64,000 nucleotides of DNA from Flemingiibacterium sp045644145 (GTDB lineage: Bacteria > Bacillota > Clostridia > Oscillospirales > CAG-272): positions 62,001 through 126,000 of the forward strand of contig JAZRGK010000025.1 of NCBI GenBank assembly GCA_045644145.1, read 5' to 3'. The notes below the pieces were generated by a model that did no database searches, was not told where the DNA came from, and worked only from the letters and a program-made list of their open reading frames with translations. Of this stretch, positions 18,111 through 25,929 are shown piece by piece (positions within the stretch are counted from its first letter, which is position 1; each line of letters starts with the position of its first letter). A program made the position numbers and the translations under genes.

Positions 18111-18152
18111 GATCTCCGGAAGCCGAAAGGCGAAAAAATTTTTTAGGAGGTC
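18111..18152 (+). promoter_or_regulatory. predicted RBS-sequestering stem (riboswitch expression platform)
   Basis: GATCTCC at 18111-18117 can pair over 7 bp (one G-U) with GGAGGTC at 18146-18152, which covers the AGGAGG ribosome binding site of the symporter. A small inner hairpin GCCgaaaGGC sits between the arms. A second hairpin, AGCCC/GGGCT at 18075-18089, lies between aptamer 2 and this stem. This suggests control of translation initiation rather than termination. Confidence 0.55.
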
Positions 18153-18155
18153 TAT

Positions 18156-19718
18156 ATGGACACGCTTTTATCTATTGTTCAAACAATCAACGCATACCTT
18201 TCCGACTACATCCTTATTATTCTTCTTATCGGAACCGGTCTGTTCTTCACTATCCGTACCAGATTCGTTCAGGTGCGCTGCTTCGGTGAAGGTATGAATC
18301 AGGTTTTCGGTAATGTTTCCCTTAAGGGCGGAAAAAACAGTTCCGGTCTTTCTTCCTTCCAGGCACTTGCAACTGCGATTGCCGCACAGGTCGGTACCGG
18401 TAACATCGTAGGTGCATCCGGTGCTATTCTTACCGGCGGTCCCGGTGCTATCTTCTGGATGTGGATCATCGCCTTCCTCGGTATGTCCACGATCTATGCA
18501 GAGGCAGTCCTCGCTCAGGAAACAAGAGTTAAGGACGCCAACGGCGAGGTTCACGGTGGTCCTATTTACTACATCAAAAAGGCTTTCCCCAATGGATTTG
18601 GCAAATTCCTTGCGATTTTCTTCTCCATTGCAGCTATCCTCGCTCTCGGCCTTATGGGCGCAATGGTTCAGTCCAACTCCATCGCAGAGTCGATCTGTAA
18701 CGCCGTAAACGTAAACTACACCGATTGGGGCTGGATAATCGGTATCGTTCTTGCAGTTATCTGTGCGGTAATTTATATCGGCGGTATCCAGAGAATCGCT
18801 TCCGTTGCGGAAAAGATCGTTCCCTTGATGGCTTGTCTTTTCCTTATCGGCGGTGTTATCGTTCTTGGCACCAATATCACAAGAGTTCCCGAAACATTCG
18901 GTCTTATTTTCAAATATGCCTTCACACCTAATGCTCTCATAGGCGGTGGTATCGGTTATGCTATCAAAACTGCTATCAGCCAGGGTGCAAAGAGAGGTCT
19001 TTTCTCTAACGAAGCAGGTATGGGTTCTACCCCTCACGCTCACGCTCAGGCAAACGTAGCACGTCCTCACGATCAGGGCGTTGCCGCTATGATAGGTGTG
19101 TTCATTGACACATTCGTAGTTCTTACAATGACAGCGCTTGTTGTTATCACAATGCTTTATACAAGCGGCGGTCCTCTTGGCGACGCTTACAAAGCTGAGG
19201 TCAATGCTATCAGCGTTATGTCTGAAAGCGAGATCAACGAAGCTTATGATGCGTATGTTATTGAAAACGAAATTCCCGCTTCTTCCGCTGCGGTAAGCGC
19301 CGGAGCAAAGAAAGCCGAGCTTATCGAAGATGCATACAACGATGCAAAATCCGAAGCCGGAATTACAAAGTCTACTGCTATGCAGTGGGCTGTTACCAAC
19401 GGATTCCCGTCATTCCTTTCCGGCATCGGTAATATGTTTGTTGCGATTTGTCTTATGTTCTTCGCCTTCACCACTATTATCGGCTGGAACTTCTTCGGTA
19501 AGATCAACGTTCAGTCGCTCTTCAAGAACAGCAAGGCTGCAGTTATTATTTACTCTGTAATCGCCGTTATCTTCACATTCCTCGGAACATTGGCGTCCAA
19601 TGATCTCGTTTGGGAGCTTACAGACTTCTTCAACTACCTTATGGTTATTCCCAACGTAATTGCGCTGATTGCTCTTGCAGGTATAGTTGTGAAATCTGCA
19701 AAGTTTAAGTCTAAGTAA
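18156..19718 (+). CDS. sodium:alanine/glycine symporter (AGCS family)
   Basis: This 520-residue polytopic protein imports small neutral amino acids with Na+. The AGCS signatures are clear: GTGLFFTIRTRFVQVR, TALAAQVGTGNIVG-type motif (TAIAAQVGTGNIVG), GGPGAIFWMW, GGPIYYI, and GAKRGLFSNEAGMGSTPHAHA. An acidic, Ala-rich stretch of roughly 70 residues (about 352-420, NAISVMSESEINEAYDAY onward) interrupts the usual helix order and makes it longer than the common 450-480 residues. The tandem glycine riboswitch upstream makes glycine the probable main substrate. The start has AGGAGG 5 nt upstream of the ATG. Confidence 0.95.
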   Translation: MDTLLSIVQTINAYLSDYILIILLIGTGLFFTIRTRFVQVRCFGEGMNQVFGNVSLKGGKNSSGLSSFQALATAIAAQVGTGNIVGASGAILTGGPGAIFWMWIIAFLGMSTIYAEAVLAQETRVKDANGEVHGGPIYYIKKAFPNGFGKFLAIFFSIAAILALGLMGAMVQSNSIAESICNAVNVNYTDWGWIIGIVLAVICAVIYIGGIQRIASVAEKIVPLMACLFLIGGVIVLGTNITRVPETFGLIFKYAFTPNALIGGGIGYAIKTAISQGAKRGLFSNEAGMGSTPHAHAQANVARPHDQGVAAMIGVFIDTFVVLTMTALVVITMLYTSGGPLGDAYKAEVNAISVMSESEINEAYDAYVIENEIPASSAAVSAGAKKAELIEDAYNDAKSEAGITKSTAMQWAVTNGFPSFLSGIGNMFVAICLMFFAFTTIIGWNFFGKINVQSLFKNSKAAVIIYSVIAVIFTFLGTLASNDLVWELTDFFNYLMVIPNVIALIALAGIVVKSAKFKSK

Positions 19719-19751
19719 AACAAGAATTATCCCGATACATTTGTAGACAGT

Positions 19752-19791
19752 AAGAACACACCGCAGTGATTTATCACTGCGGTGTGTTCTT
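19752..19791. terminator. bidirectional terminator between the symporter and aroF
   Basis: A perfect 19-bp inverted repeat (19752-19770 with 19773-19791, beginning AAGAACACACCGC) lies between the converging ends of the two genes. T-rich tails on both sides are weak, but the stem is very stable. Confidence 0.75.
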
Positions 19792-19830
19792 GTTATATTA
19801 ACTAAGCCGGTGATTATGATTGGTCTTACT

Positions 19831-20856
19831 TTACATTTGAAGTGCCGCTTCTGCGGCTTCAAACACGCACATTACCTTTTTTACGGTGGCTTCAAACTGC
19901 TCCGGCGTCAGGGACTGAGGACCGTCGCAGAGAGCGTTGGCAGGATCGTTGTGCACCTCTATCATCACACCCTCGGCACCGCAGGCTGCCGCCGCCATTG
20001 CCATGGGAAGCACAAGTCCGGACTTGCCGCAGGCGTGGCTGGGATCGATGATAACCGGCAGATGTGACAGCTCGTGGAGCACCGGAACTGCCGAAATGTC
20101 AAGAGTGTTTCTCGTTTTGGTTTCAAAGGTGCGGATGCCGCGCTCGCAGAGGATGATGTTCTCGTTACCGCCTGCCATAATGTATTCGGCACTCATAAGA
20201 AGCTCCTCTATGGTATTAGCGAGTCCGCGTTTTAAAAGGATCGGCTTTCTTGAATGACCAAGCTCCTTGAGAAGCTCAAAATTCTGCATATTTCTTGCAC
20301 CCACCTGGATCACATCAACATCACTGAAAAGATCAAGGTGAGAAGCATCCATGATTTCGGTAACGATTGGCATTCCTGTTGCCTTTTTTGCTTCAAGAAG
20401 CAGCTTTATTCCATCGTTTCTGAGGCCCTGGAAAGCGTAAGGGGACGTGCGAGGCTTGAATGCACCGCCGCGAAGAAGCTTGGCTCCTGCCGCTTTTACA
20501 GATTCTGCAACAGATATTATCTGCTCCTCGCTTTCTATGGAGCAGGGACCTGCTATAAATGCAAATCCCTCTCCTATCTTCACCTCACCGTTTACTGATG
20601 GTACGGATACTACCGTATCATCGGGGTGGAATTTGCGGTTGGCGCTCTTGTACGGCTCGCTGATTCGCTTTACGGTTTCAACAATATCCAGGCTTGATAT
20701 TGTATCAATGTCGATGCGGCTTGTGTCGCCTACAAGTCCCAGCACGGTCTGAAAATGTCCGCGGCTTTCATGGACGTTGATTCCCTGTGCCTTCAAAAAA
20801 ACAATAAGTTTTGCAAGTCTTTCTTCGCTTGCATGATTTTTAATAACTACTACCAT
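19831..20856 (-). CDS. aroF: 3-deoxy-7-phosphoheptulonate (DAHP) synthase, class I beta
   Basis: This 341-residue enzyme condenses PEP and erythrose 4-phosphate, the first step to chorismate and the aromatic amino acids. It has an N-terminal ferredoxin-like regulatory domain (MVVVIKNHAS to about residue 70) and a TIM barrel with FIAGPCSIES, LRGGAFKPRTSPYAFQG, PILLKRG, NIILCERGIRTFE and DPSHACGKSGLV. This layout is the AroA I-beta type of Bacillota, often feedback-regulated through the N-terminal domain. GGAG lies 8 nt before the ATG. The upstream leader holds a Tyr-rich leader peptide and an intrinsic terminator, and a LysR gene lies further upstream on the same strand. Confidence 0.96.
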   Translation of the reverse strand: MVVVIKNHASEERLAKLIVFLKAQGINVHESRGHFQTVLGLVGDTSRIDIDTISSLDIVETVKRISEPYKSANRKFHPDDTVVSVPSVNGEVKIGEGFAFIAGPCSIESEEQIISVAESVKAAGAKLLRGGAFKPRTSPYAFQGLRNDGIKLLLEAKKATGMPIVTEIMDASHLDLFSDVDVIQVGARNMQNFELLKELGHSRKPILLKRGLANTIEELLMSAEYIMAGGNENIILCERGIRTFETKTRNTLDISAVPVLHELSHLPVIIDPSHACGKSGLVLPMAMAAAACGAEGVMIEVHNDPANALCDGPQSLTPEQFEATVKKVMCVFEAAEAALQM

Positions 20857-20901
20857 TTCTTGTACTCCTTTTTATTTGTATTGTATTATTCTTCGTTTAC
20901 C

Positions 20902-20940
20902 GAAAAACAAAAGCTCCGTAGTGATTTTTCACTACGGAGC
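20902..20940 (-). terminator. attenuator terminator in the aroF leader
   Basis: On the minus strand GCTCCGTAGTGA pairs perfectly over 12 bp with TCACTACGGAGC (20913-20924 with 20929-20940) and is followed by TTTTGTTTTT. It lies about 45 nt upstream of the aroF start and inside its transcript, so it would stop transcription before aroF unless another structure forms. Confidence 0.88.
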
Positions 20941-20973
20941 GGAAATTTTTATTCCGAAGATACGCCGTTGAAG

Positions 20974-21081
20974 TTATTTCACGGTGACACACTCTTTTTC
21001 GCAGCAAAAACCACTATTACTTTTTTCTATAGCATAAAAGTAATAGTAATAATATGTGGATGTAAAGTGGCGTGTCATCAT
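20974..21081 (-). CDS. tyrosine-rich leader peptide of aroF
   Basis: A 35-codon ORF lies in the aroF leader between promoter and terminator. It begins MMTRHFTST, then YYYYYFY (six Tyr and one Phe codon in a row of seven, 21034-21054), and ends ECVTVK with TAA at 20974-20976. GAGAGGA lies about 12 nt before the first ATG. The Tyr codons lie in one arm of a 12-bp inverted repeat (21013-21024 with 21036-21047). Ribosome stalling at these codons when Tyr-tRNA is short is the standard logic of aromatic leader peptides; here the control is inferred from the sequence. Confidence 0.82.
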   Translation of the reverse strand: MMTRHFTSTYYYYYFYAIEKSNSGFCCEKECVTVK

Positions 21082-21125
21082 TTTTACGATTATCCTCTCT
21101 TTTCGGTTTGCGAAAACTTTATTTA

Positions 21126-21154
21126 ATTATAGCACTAAAGCGAGGCGTTGTCAA
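21126..21154 (-). promoter_or_regulatory. consensus sigma-A promoter of the aroF leader
   Basis: A perfect TTGACA (21149-21154), a 17-bp spacer and a perfect TATAAT (21126-21131) predict a start near 21119, giving a leader of about 260 nt before aroF. Confidence 0.93.
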
Positions 21155-21215
21155 TCTGTAATTTCTGACAATTTTCAGCGCGCAAAATGCGATTTTATGT
21201 GAGATGTGCACAGTG

Positions 21216-22154
21216 TCATTCTACTTTCACAGCTCCCACTGTAGCCACAGCACTGTGCAGCTCCTCGATATACATGCGGTCAAGCTCTGTCAAACGGTAG
21301 GAACGCTGATGCACCAGAAGATCTTTGTATGTATAGTCTGCATCGGAAACATGCCTTTGAATAAGTCCGTATCTGTCGAGCATTCTTTGCGGAATTGGCG
21401 AAACCCACATGAAAGTATCGGGAATCGCCGATAAAAGCTCAAATTGGCTTCCACGTTCAACAACATATATACGTTTGTTGGAATGTTCGATATTTTCCAT
21501 ACGCTTCGCTTCAAGGGTAGGAAGTGATGGTACCGCTGTATCACCGTGCAGAATCTCCACTGAATCGGCGAAGTCCGCAATAGTCAAGACGGATTTTTTA
21601 GCTAATGGGCTATCCTTTGACATTACCGCGATATACTTAAATTCCCACACAAGCTGGCTTTTGAACTCCTTTTCCCGCAGCAGGCTTGTAAAATAGGGCT
21701 CAAACACGTCGCGGAAACGTATTATTGCCAGATTGTAGTTGGATTGGGTGATATTTGATATAGCTTCAACTGAATTTGTTTCGTTGTAACGGATCTCAAT
21801 CTCTTTACCTCGGTGAAGGCGCTTTACGAAGTTGGTAAAGCCGTATGCCATGTAACTTCCGCGTGGGATAGAGATACTGAAGGATTGCTTGTCATTATGG
21901 GGGCTTTTGTATATGGTTTCAAGCTCGTCTATCTGGGTGAGGATGCGTTTAGCGTAGACAAGAAATTCTTCTCCCTTTTGCGTTGGGATGATTCCCTTTG
22001 ATGTGCGTTTGAAAAGCGTGACACCCAGGTTTTCTTCAAGCTCTTTTATAGCTTTGCTGAGATTAGGCTGTCCCATAAATAAATTTTCTGCCGCCTGAGT
22101 GATAGAACCGGTCTTGGCTACTTCGATGGCATATTTAAGATGCATGATATTCAT
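21216..22154 (-). CDS. LysR-type transcriptional regulator
   Basis: This 312-residue protein has the N-terminal LysR winged HTH (MHLKYAIEVAKTGSITQAAENLFMGQPNLSKAIKELEENLGVTLFKRTSKG) and a C-terminal periplasmic-binding-protein-like effector domain (from about residue 90). It probably controls a nearby or distant metabolic gene in response to a small molecule. It ends 62 bp before the -35 of the aroF promoter, on the same strand, so a link to aroF is possible but not shown. ATG at 22154 and ATG at 22145 are both in frame; no strong SD decides between them. Confidence 0.93.
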   Translation of the reverse strand: MNIMHLKYAIEVAKTGSITQAAENLFMGQPNLSKAIKELEENLGVTLFKRTSKGIIPTQKGEEFLVYAKRILTQIDELETIYKSPHNDKQSFSISIPRGSYMAYGFTNFVKRLHRGKEIEIRYNETNSVEAISNITQSNYNLAIIRFRDVFEPYFTSLLREKEFKSQLVWEFKYIAVMSKDSPLAKKSVLTIADFADSVEILHGDTAVPSLPTLEAKRMENIEHSNKRIYVVERGSQFELLSAIPDTFMWVSPIPQRMLDRYGLIQRHVSDADYTYKDLLVHQRSYRLTELDRMYIEELHSAVATVGAVKVE

Positions 22155-22207
22155 AGTTTTGACTTGCCACTCCGTTTTCTGTTATTCTATAGATTTGTTC
22201 CCTTGTA

Positions 22208-23320
22208 TTAAGTTCCAAAAAATCTAACTATTTCTTCGATTATACGGCGTGATGCATTTCCGTCGCCGTAGGGATTCTTTGCCGCCGCCATACGCTCAAA
22301 CTCAGCCTTGTCACATATAAGGCGCTCTGCTTCCGCTATAATGCGCTCTGTATCTGTTCCGATAACCTTTACCGTGCCTGCTGCCGCGGCTTCCGGACGT
22401 TCCGTTTCTGTGCGGAGCACCAGCACCGGCTTGTTGAATGACGGAGCCTCTTCCTGTATTCCACCGGAATCGGACATTATAAAGAATGCCTTTGACAGCA
22501 TGTTGTGCATATCCGCAACATCTACGGGATCTGTAAGTGTCACGCGGGGGTGATCTCCGAGAAGCGGAAATACCACATTCCGCACCGCCGGGCTAAGATG
22601 TACGGGATATACGAATCTAAGCTCCGGATGGTTGCCCGAAAGCCTCAGGATAGCTCTGCAGATATTTTCAATGCCGCCGTTTTGATTTTCACGGCGGTGT
22701 GCCGTTACAACTACTACGGGCTCGCTGTCAAAGTCGATCTTCCGGAGCTTTTCATCGGCAAACACATATCCCGGCTTCACCGTATACTGAAAGGCGTCAA
22801 GTGCTGTATTTCCTGTAACGCTCACATTCTCCGTAACTGCCTCACGGGCAAGCTGTTCCCTGTTAAGCTCGGTTGGAGCAAAATGCAGTGTTGCCAGCTT
22901 CGTGGTAAGGTTGCGATTGATCTCCTCGGGATAGGGGGAATAGCGGTCGTAGGTACGAAGCCCTGCTTCCACATGTCCTACCGGAATCTGTGCGTAAAAC
23001 GCCGCAAGAGCCGCCGCAAAGCTTGTAGTGGTGTCGCCATGCACGAGCACGATATCCGGCTTTGCTTCGGCAAGAACGGATTCAAGCCCCACTATAACAT
23101 CCGATGTAATACTTGTGAGAGTCTGCGATTTCTTCATTATGTTGAGGTCGTAGTCCGGTGTTACCCCGAAATATTCAAGGGCGCTGTCCAGCATTTCACG
23201 ATGCTGTGCGGTAACACAGACTATGCTTTCGCATCTTTCATCCACTTCAAGAGCCTTTACAAGAGGACACATCTTTATGGCTTCGGGGCGTGTTCCGAAT
23301 ACCGACATAACCTTTATCAT
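22208..23320 (-). CDS. wecB: UDP-N-acetylglucosamine 2-epimerase (non-hydrolysing)
   Basis: This 370-residue enzyme interconverts UDP-GlcNAc and UDP-ManNAc for cell-surface polymers such as teichoic-acid linkage units or capsule. The GT-B-like epimerase pattern is clear: MIKVMSVFGTRPEAIKMCPLVKALE, VTAQHREML, VHGDTTTSFAAALAAFY, GHVEAGLRTYDRYSPYPEE, VVVTAHRRENQ, and SDSGGIQEEAPSF. It starts 1 nt after the mrnC stop, so the two are cotranscribed. Confidence 0.96.
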   Translation of the reverse strand: MIKVMSVFGTRPEAIKMCPLVKALEVDERCESIVCVTAQHREMLDSALEYFGVTPDYDLNIMKKSQTLTSITSDVIVGLESVLAEAKPDIVLVHGDTTTSFAAALAAFYAQIPVGHVEAGLRTYDRYSPYPEEINRNLTTKLATLHFAPTELNREQLAREAVTENVSVTGNTALDAFQYTVKPGYVFADEKLRKIDFDSEPVVVVTAHRRENQNGGIENICRAILRLSGNHPELRFVYPVHLSPAVRNVVFPLLGDHPRVTLTDPVDVADMHNMLSKAFFIMSDSGGIQEEAPSFNKPVLVLRTETERPEAAAAGTVKVIGTDTERIIAEAERLICDKAEFERMAAAKNPYGDGNASRRIIEEIVRFFGT

Positions 23321-23321
23321 A

Positions 23322-23744
23322 TCAGTTCTCCTTATTTACCGTTTTATCCGCTTCAAGGCGTTCCATAACATCGGCATAGGCTATGCGGAATAACTCTTCT
23401 GCGCGCTCATGCATTCCGCACAGATCAAGATACGCAAACAGCGCTTCCATTCCGGTAGCACGGCGGTATTCCGCCGCAGATGCGCTTTTGGGGATTGCAA
23501 TGCCGTGTGCGTTGCGGCCGCGCTTATATATATATTCCTCATCTTCCGTGAGGCTTGGCATCATCCGTTCCACCGCCTCGCTTTGCACGGTGGCACGGAC
23601 AAAATTCAGTGCCAATCGGCTTAGTTTTCCGCCGTCGGCAACCCCGAGAGATACCAGATATCGGCGTACCAGCACTTCAAGCACTGCATCGCCGAGATAA
23701 GCAAGGGTTGCTCCGGAGAGGGAATTTATGAATTTCTCATCCAT
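23322..23744 (-). CDS. mrnC: Mini-ribonuclease 3
   Basis: This 140-residue protein consists of only the RNase III catalytic domain, without the dsRNA-binding domain. The signature is LAYLGDAVLEVLVRRYLV at residues 14-31, with acidic catalytic residues later (LTEDEEYIYKRGRNAH and the final helical part). In Bacillus, Mini-III trims the ends of 23S rRNA precursors. It usually lies near cysS or trmH; here its neighbours are wecB (1 nt downstream) and an AEC transporter (upstream). Confidence 0.94.
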   Translation of the reverse strand: MDEKFINSLSGATLAYLGDAVLEVLVRRYLVSLGVADGGKLSRLALNFVRATVQSEAVERMMPSLTEDEEYIYKRGRNAHGIAIPKSASAAEYRRATGMEALFAYLDLCGMHERAEELFRIAYADVMERLEADKTVNKEN

Positions 23745-23786
23745 AGGATATTCACTTTCGTAATAGTGTTATTTGTATTTCGCACT

Positions 23787-24728
23787 TTATGCAATAAGAG
23801 CCTGGTAAAGCGCAAGAACAAAGGAAATAGCAACCGATGACGTAAGGGTTGCAACAAAGCAAAGCTGCGCACCTGTCTGACTATCTCCCCCATACGCTTC
23901 GGGGAAAACTATACTGTTAAGCCCCGTAGGAAGTGTCATTGTTATGATAACCATGGTTGCAATATTCTCAGATATGCCCATCCGTACGATCACAAATACT
24001 GCTATAATCGGAATTAACAGCATTTTGATGGCGCAGGCGATGTACACTCTCGGATTTGAAATCATTTTTCTTACGTCATTTGAAGCAAAAACCACGCCCG
24101 TAAGTATCATTGCCGCAGGAGCCATACAGTCTGCTCCGGTGTCGATAACCGTCTGAATAACCGATGGAATCGGAATATTGAGCGCCCCTACAGCCATACC
24201 AAGAATTAAGGACACAAGTATGGGGTTTAACAGCGTTTTAGGAGTAAACTCTCTGTTCGGATTGAGAATATACACGCCGAATGTATACGTAAGAATGAGA
24301 ACCGGAATACAAAAGATCATGTATTCAAAAAACATCAGTTCACCAAACAGAGCAATAATCAGCGGATTGCCGAAATAGCTGGCATTCGGGAATGTAAATG
24401 AATACATATAAACATCACGGGTATTCTGATTCTTTGCAAGAATTCTGGAAAATATAAACGCGATTATGAAAAACAGACCGAGAAGTGCCGAAGAAGCGAT
24501 AAGCAAAGTATATTTTTCAACCAGTACCTCAACGTTGAAATTTTTTGCCATGCTTCCGAAAGTAAGGAATGGAAGGAATATGTATACAACCAGGTTTGAA
24601 AGCCCCTTGTTGAAGGTGTTTGCTATTTTTCCCGATTTCTTGAGCCAATATCCTATAGCGATAAAGGCAAATAGTACAATGATATTTGAAAACGTAATCT
24701 TAAAGCTTGCAAGCATATTTCCCAACAT
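23787..24728 (-). CDS. AEC (auxin efflux carrier) family transporter
   Basis: This 313-residue membrane protein has about ten helices in two halves, starting with FSNIIVLFAFIAIGYWLKKSG and NLVVYIFLPFLTFGSMAK, and ending with a LPTGLNSIVFPEAYGGD motif typical of AEC members. Bacterial relatives include carriers for malate and other organic acids; the substrate here is unknown. AAGGAG precedes the ATG by 11 nt. It lies 42 bp upstream of mrnC on the same strand and may be cotranscribed with it. Confidence 0.9.
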   Translation of the reverse strand: MLGNMLASFKITFSNIIVLFAFIAIGYWLKKSGKIANTFNKGLSNLVVYIFLPFLTFGSMAKNFNVEVLVEKYTLLIASSALLGLFFIIAFIFSRILAKNQNTRDVYMYSFTFPNASYFGNPLIIALFGELMFFEYMIFCIPVLILTYTFGVYILNPNREFTPKTLLNPILVSLILGMAVGALNIPIPSVIQTVIDTGADCMAPAAMILTGVVFASNDVRKMISNPRVYIACAIKMLLIPIIAVFVIVRMGISENIATMVIITMTLPTGLNSIVFPEAYGGDSQTGAQLCFVATLTSSVAISFVLALYQALIA

Positions 24729-24908
24729 AGCAGTTGACTCCTTAGGCGACGCGCAATGTTATTCAGCCATTTTAATGGTATTCCGCATTATATCCCCTTT
24801 CATTATACCATAAATAAAACGTTTTTTCAATACATAAGGGAAATTTTAGTTGAATCTGTGCGGTGGATGATTGCAGAAAGCGGTTTTCGCCTTTTTTCGA
24901 CAAAACTA

Positions 24909-24938
24909 TTGACACATAAAGCATGGTGATGATATAAT
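24909..24938 (+). promoter_or_regulatory. sigma-A promoter of the zinc-ribbon protein gene
   Basis: A perfect TTGACA (24909-24914) and a perfect TATAAT (24933-24938) are separated by 18 bp, 39 bp upstream of the ATG. Confidence 0.9.
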
Positions 24939-24976
24939 AGTAGTACCTAAATAATCCTTTAAGGAGGTACATATTT

Positions 24977-25501
24977 ATGATTAAATGTCCTAAGTGCGGA
25001 GTTGAGATCGAGGATGGCGCGAAGTTTTGTGGTGCGTGCGGCGAAAAGCTGGGAGAGGCAAAGGTTGGCGCGGAAGATATCGCAAACAAGGTTGGCGATG
25101 TTGCAAACGAGGCGGTTGAGAATCTTAAGAAGCTCAACGATACCGCTGACACTACTGCAGAGTATGATGCTAAGGATATCGCAGACAACAAAATTCTTTC
25201 ACTGTTTGCTTATATTGGCATTCTGTTCCTGATTCCGCTTCTCGCGGCTTCCAAGTCCAAGTATGCACGTTTCCACACCAATCAGGGCATTGTGCTGTTC
25301 ATTACAAACATTGTACTCAATATTGCTGTTATGGTGGTTACTGCGGTGTTCACACTGATCAATCTCGGCGTACTCGCTTCCATTATCGGTGGGGCAGTAA
25401 GCATTGCGCAATTTGTGCTCATGATTCTCGGTATCGTTAACGCGGTTACCGGAAAGGCGAAGGAGCTTCCCGTTATCGGAAAGATCCGTATTCTGAAGTA
25501 A
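24977..25501 (+). CDS. zinc-ribbon membrane protein, DUF4870-like
   Basis: This 174-residue protein begins with a zinc ribbon of two CxxC pairs (CPKCGVEIEDGAKFCGACG, residues 4-22). An Ala/Glu/Asn-rich linker follows (about 25-70), then a membrane domain of about three helices starting KILSLFAYIGILFLIPLLAA and SKYARFHTNQGIVLF, which resembles the DUF4870/Tic20-like family. The HTNQG motif is typical of that fold. AAGGAGG lies about 10 nt before the ATG. It is a single gene with its own consensus promoter and terminator. The function is unknown. Confidence 0.85.
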   Translation: MIKCPKCGVEIEDGAKFCGACGEKLGEAKVGAEDIANKVGDVANEAVENLKKLNDTADTTAEYDAKDIADNKILSLFAYIGILFLIPLLAASKSKYARFHTNQGIVLFITNIVLNIAVMVVTAVFTLINLGVLASIIGGAVSIAQFVLMILGIVNAVTGKAKELPVIGKIRILK

Positions 25502-25523
25502 ATACGTCAATAAACACAACAAG

Positions 25524-25553
25524 AATTCTGCTTGAAACCAAGCAGAATTTTTT
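25524..25553 (+). terminator. terminator of the zinc-ribbon gene
   Basis: A perfect 11-bp stem AATTCTGCTTG/CAAGCAGAATT with loop AAAC is followed by TTTTTG. Confidence 0.9.
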
Positions 25554-25643
25554 GTTCTATGTTGCGCCTGCTGCGATTTTTTGAATACTGCGAACAAAGA
25601 TCTAATATATTTGTAACAGAAAATATATACGGGGGGAACAACT

Positions 25644-25919
25644 ATGCATAAACAAAAAATCCATAATATCATGCTTACGGTAACACTTTTCGCCTTATCC
25701 GGGGCTTGTCTTGCTTATAATCTGTATACGTCCGAAAGCGGAGATGTGGCTGTATCGCTTTCAGAACTCGTAAGCATCGAGTATGCGGAGGCATCGGCTA
25801 TCAGTGAATATTCTGCCGCCAATCTTATGAATGACGAAATCATAGCCGTTGATGCGATACCCGTAGAACCGTCGCGCTCATATGAGCTTCTTGAACCAAT
25901 AGTCACTCCGCCGTGCTGA
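25644..25919 (+). CDS. small exported or membrane-anchored protein of unknown function
   Basis: This 91-residue protein is not recognised. It has a basic N-terminus (MHKQKIHN), one hydrophobic segment (IMLTVTLFALSGACLAYNLY, about 10-29) that could be a signal peptide or anchor, and an acidic, Ser/Ala/Glu-rich remainder ending VTPPC. A run of six G at 25631-25636 lies 7 nt before the ATG as a possible SD. The gene ends 10 bp before an S2P-like protease gene on the same strand, so it may be a partner or substrate of that protease; this is inference from position only. Confidence 0.65.
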   Translation: MHKQKIHNIMLTVTLFALSGACLAYNLYTSESGDVAVSLSELVSIEYAEASAISEYSAANLMNDEIIAVDAIPVEPSRSYELLEPIVTPPC

Positions 25920-25929
25920 GCGGTATACT

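Noticed and set aside
20857..21125. T-box riboswitch in the aroF leader
   Set aside because: No GGTGGNACCGCG-type antiterminator core is present, and the Tyr-codon ORF explains the amino-acid link better.
25560..25640. Promoter (TTGAAT, 16 bp, TAATAT at 25581-25608) for the small exported protein gene
   Set aside because: Both boxes are weak matches; too uncertain to list as a feature.
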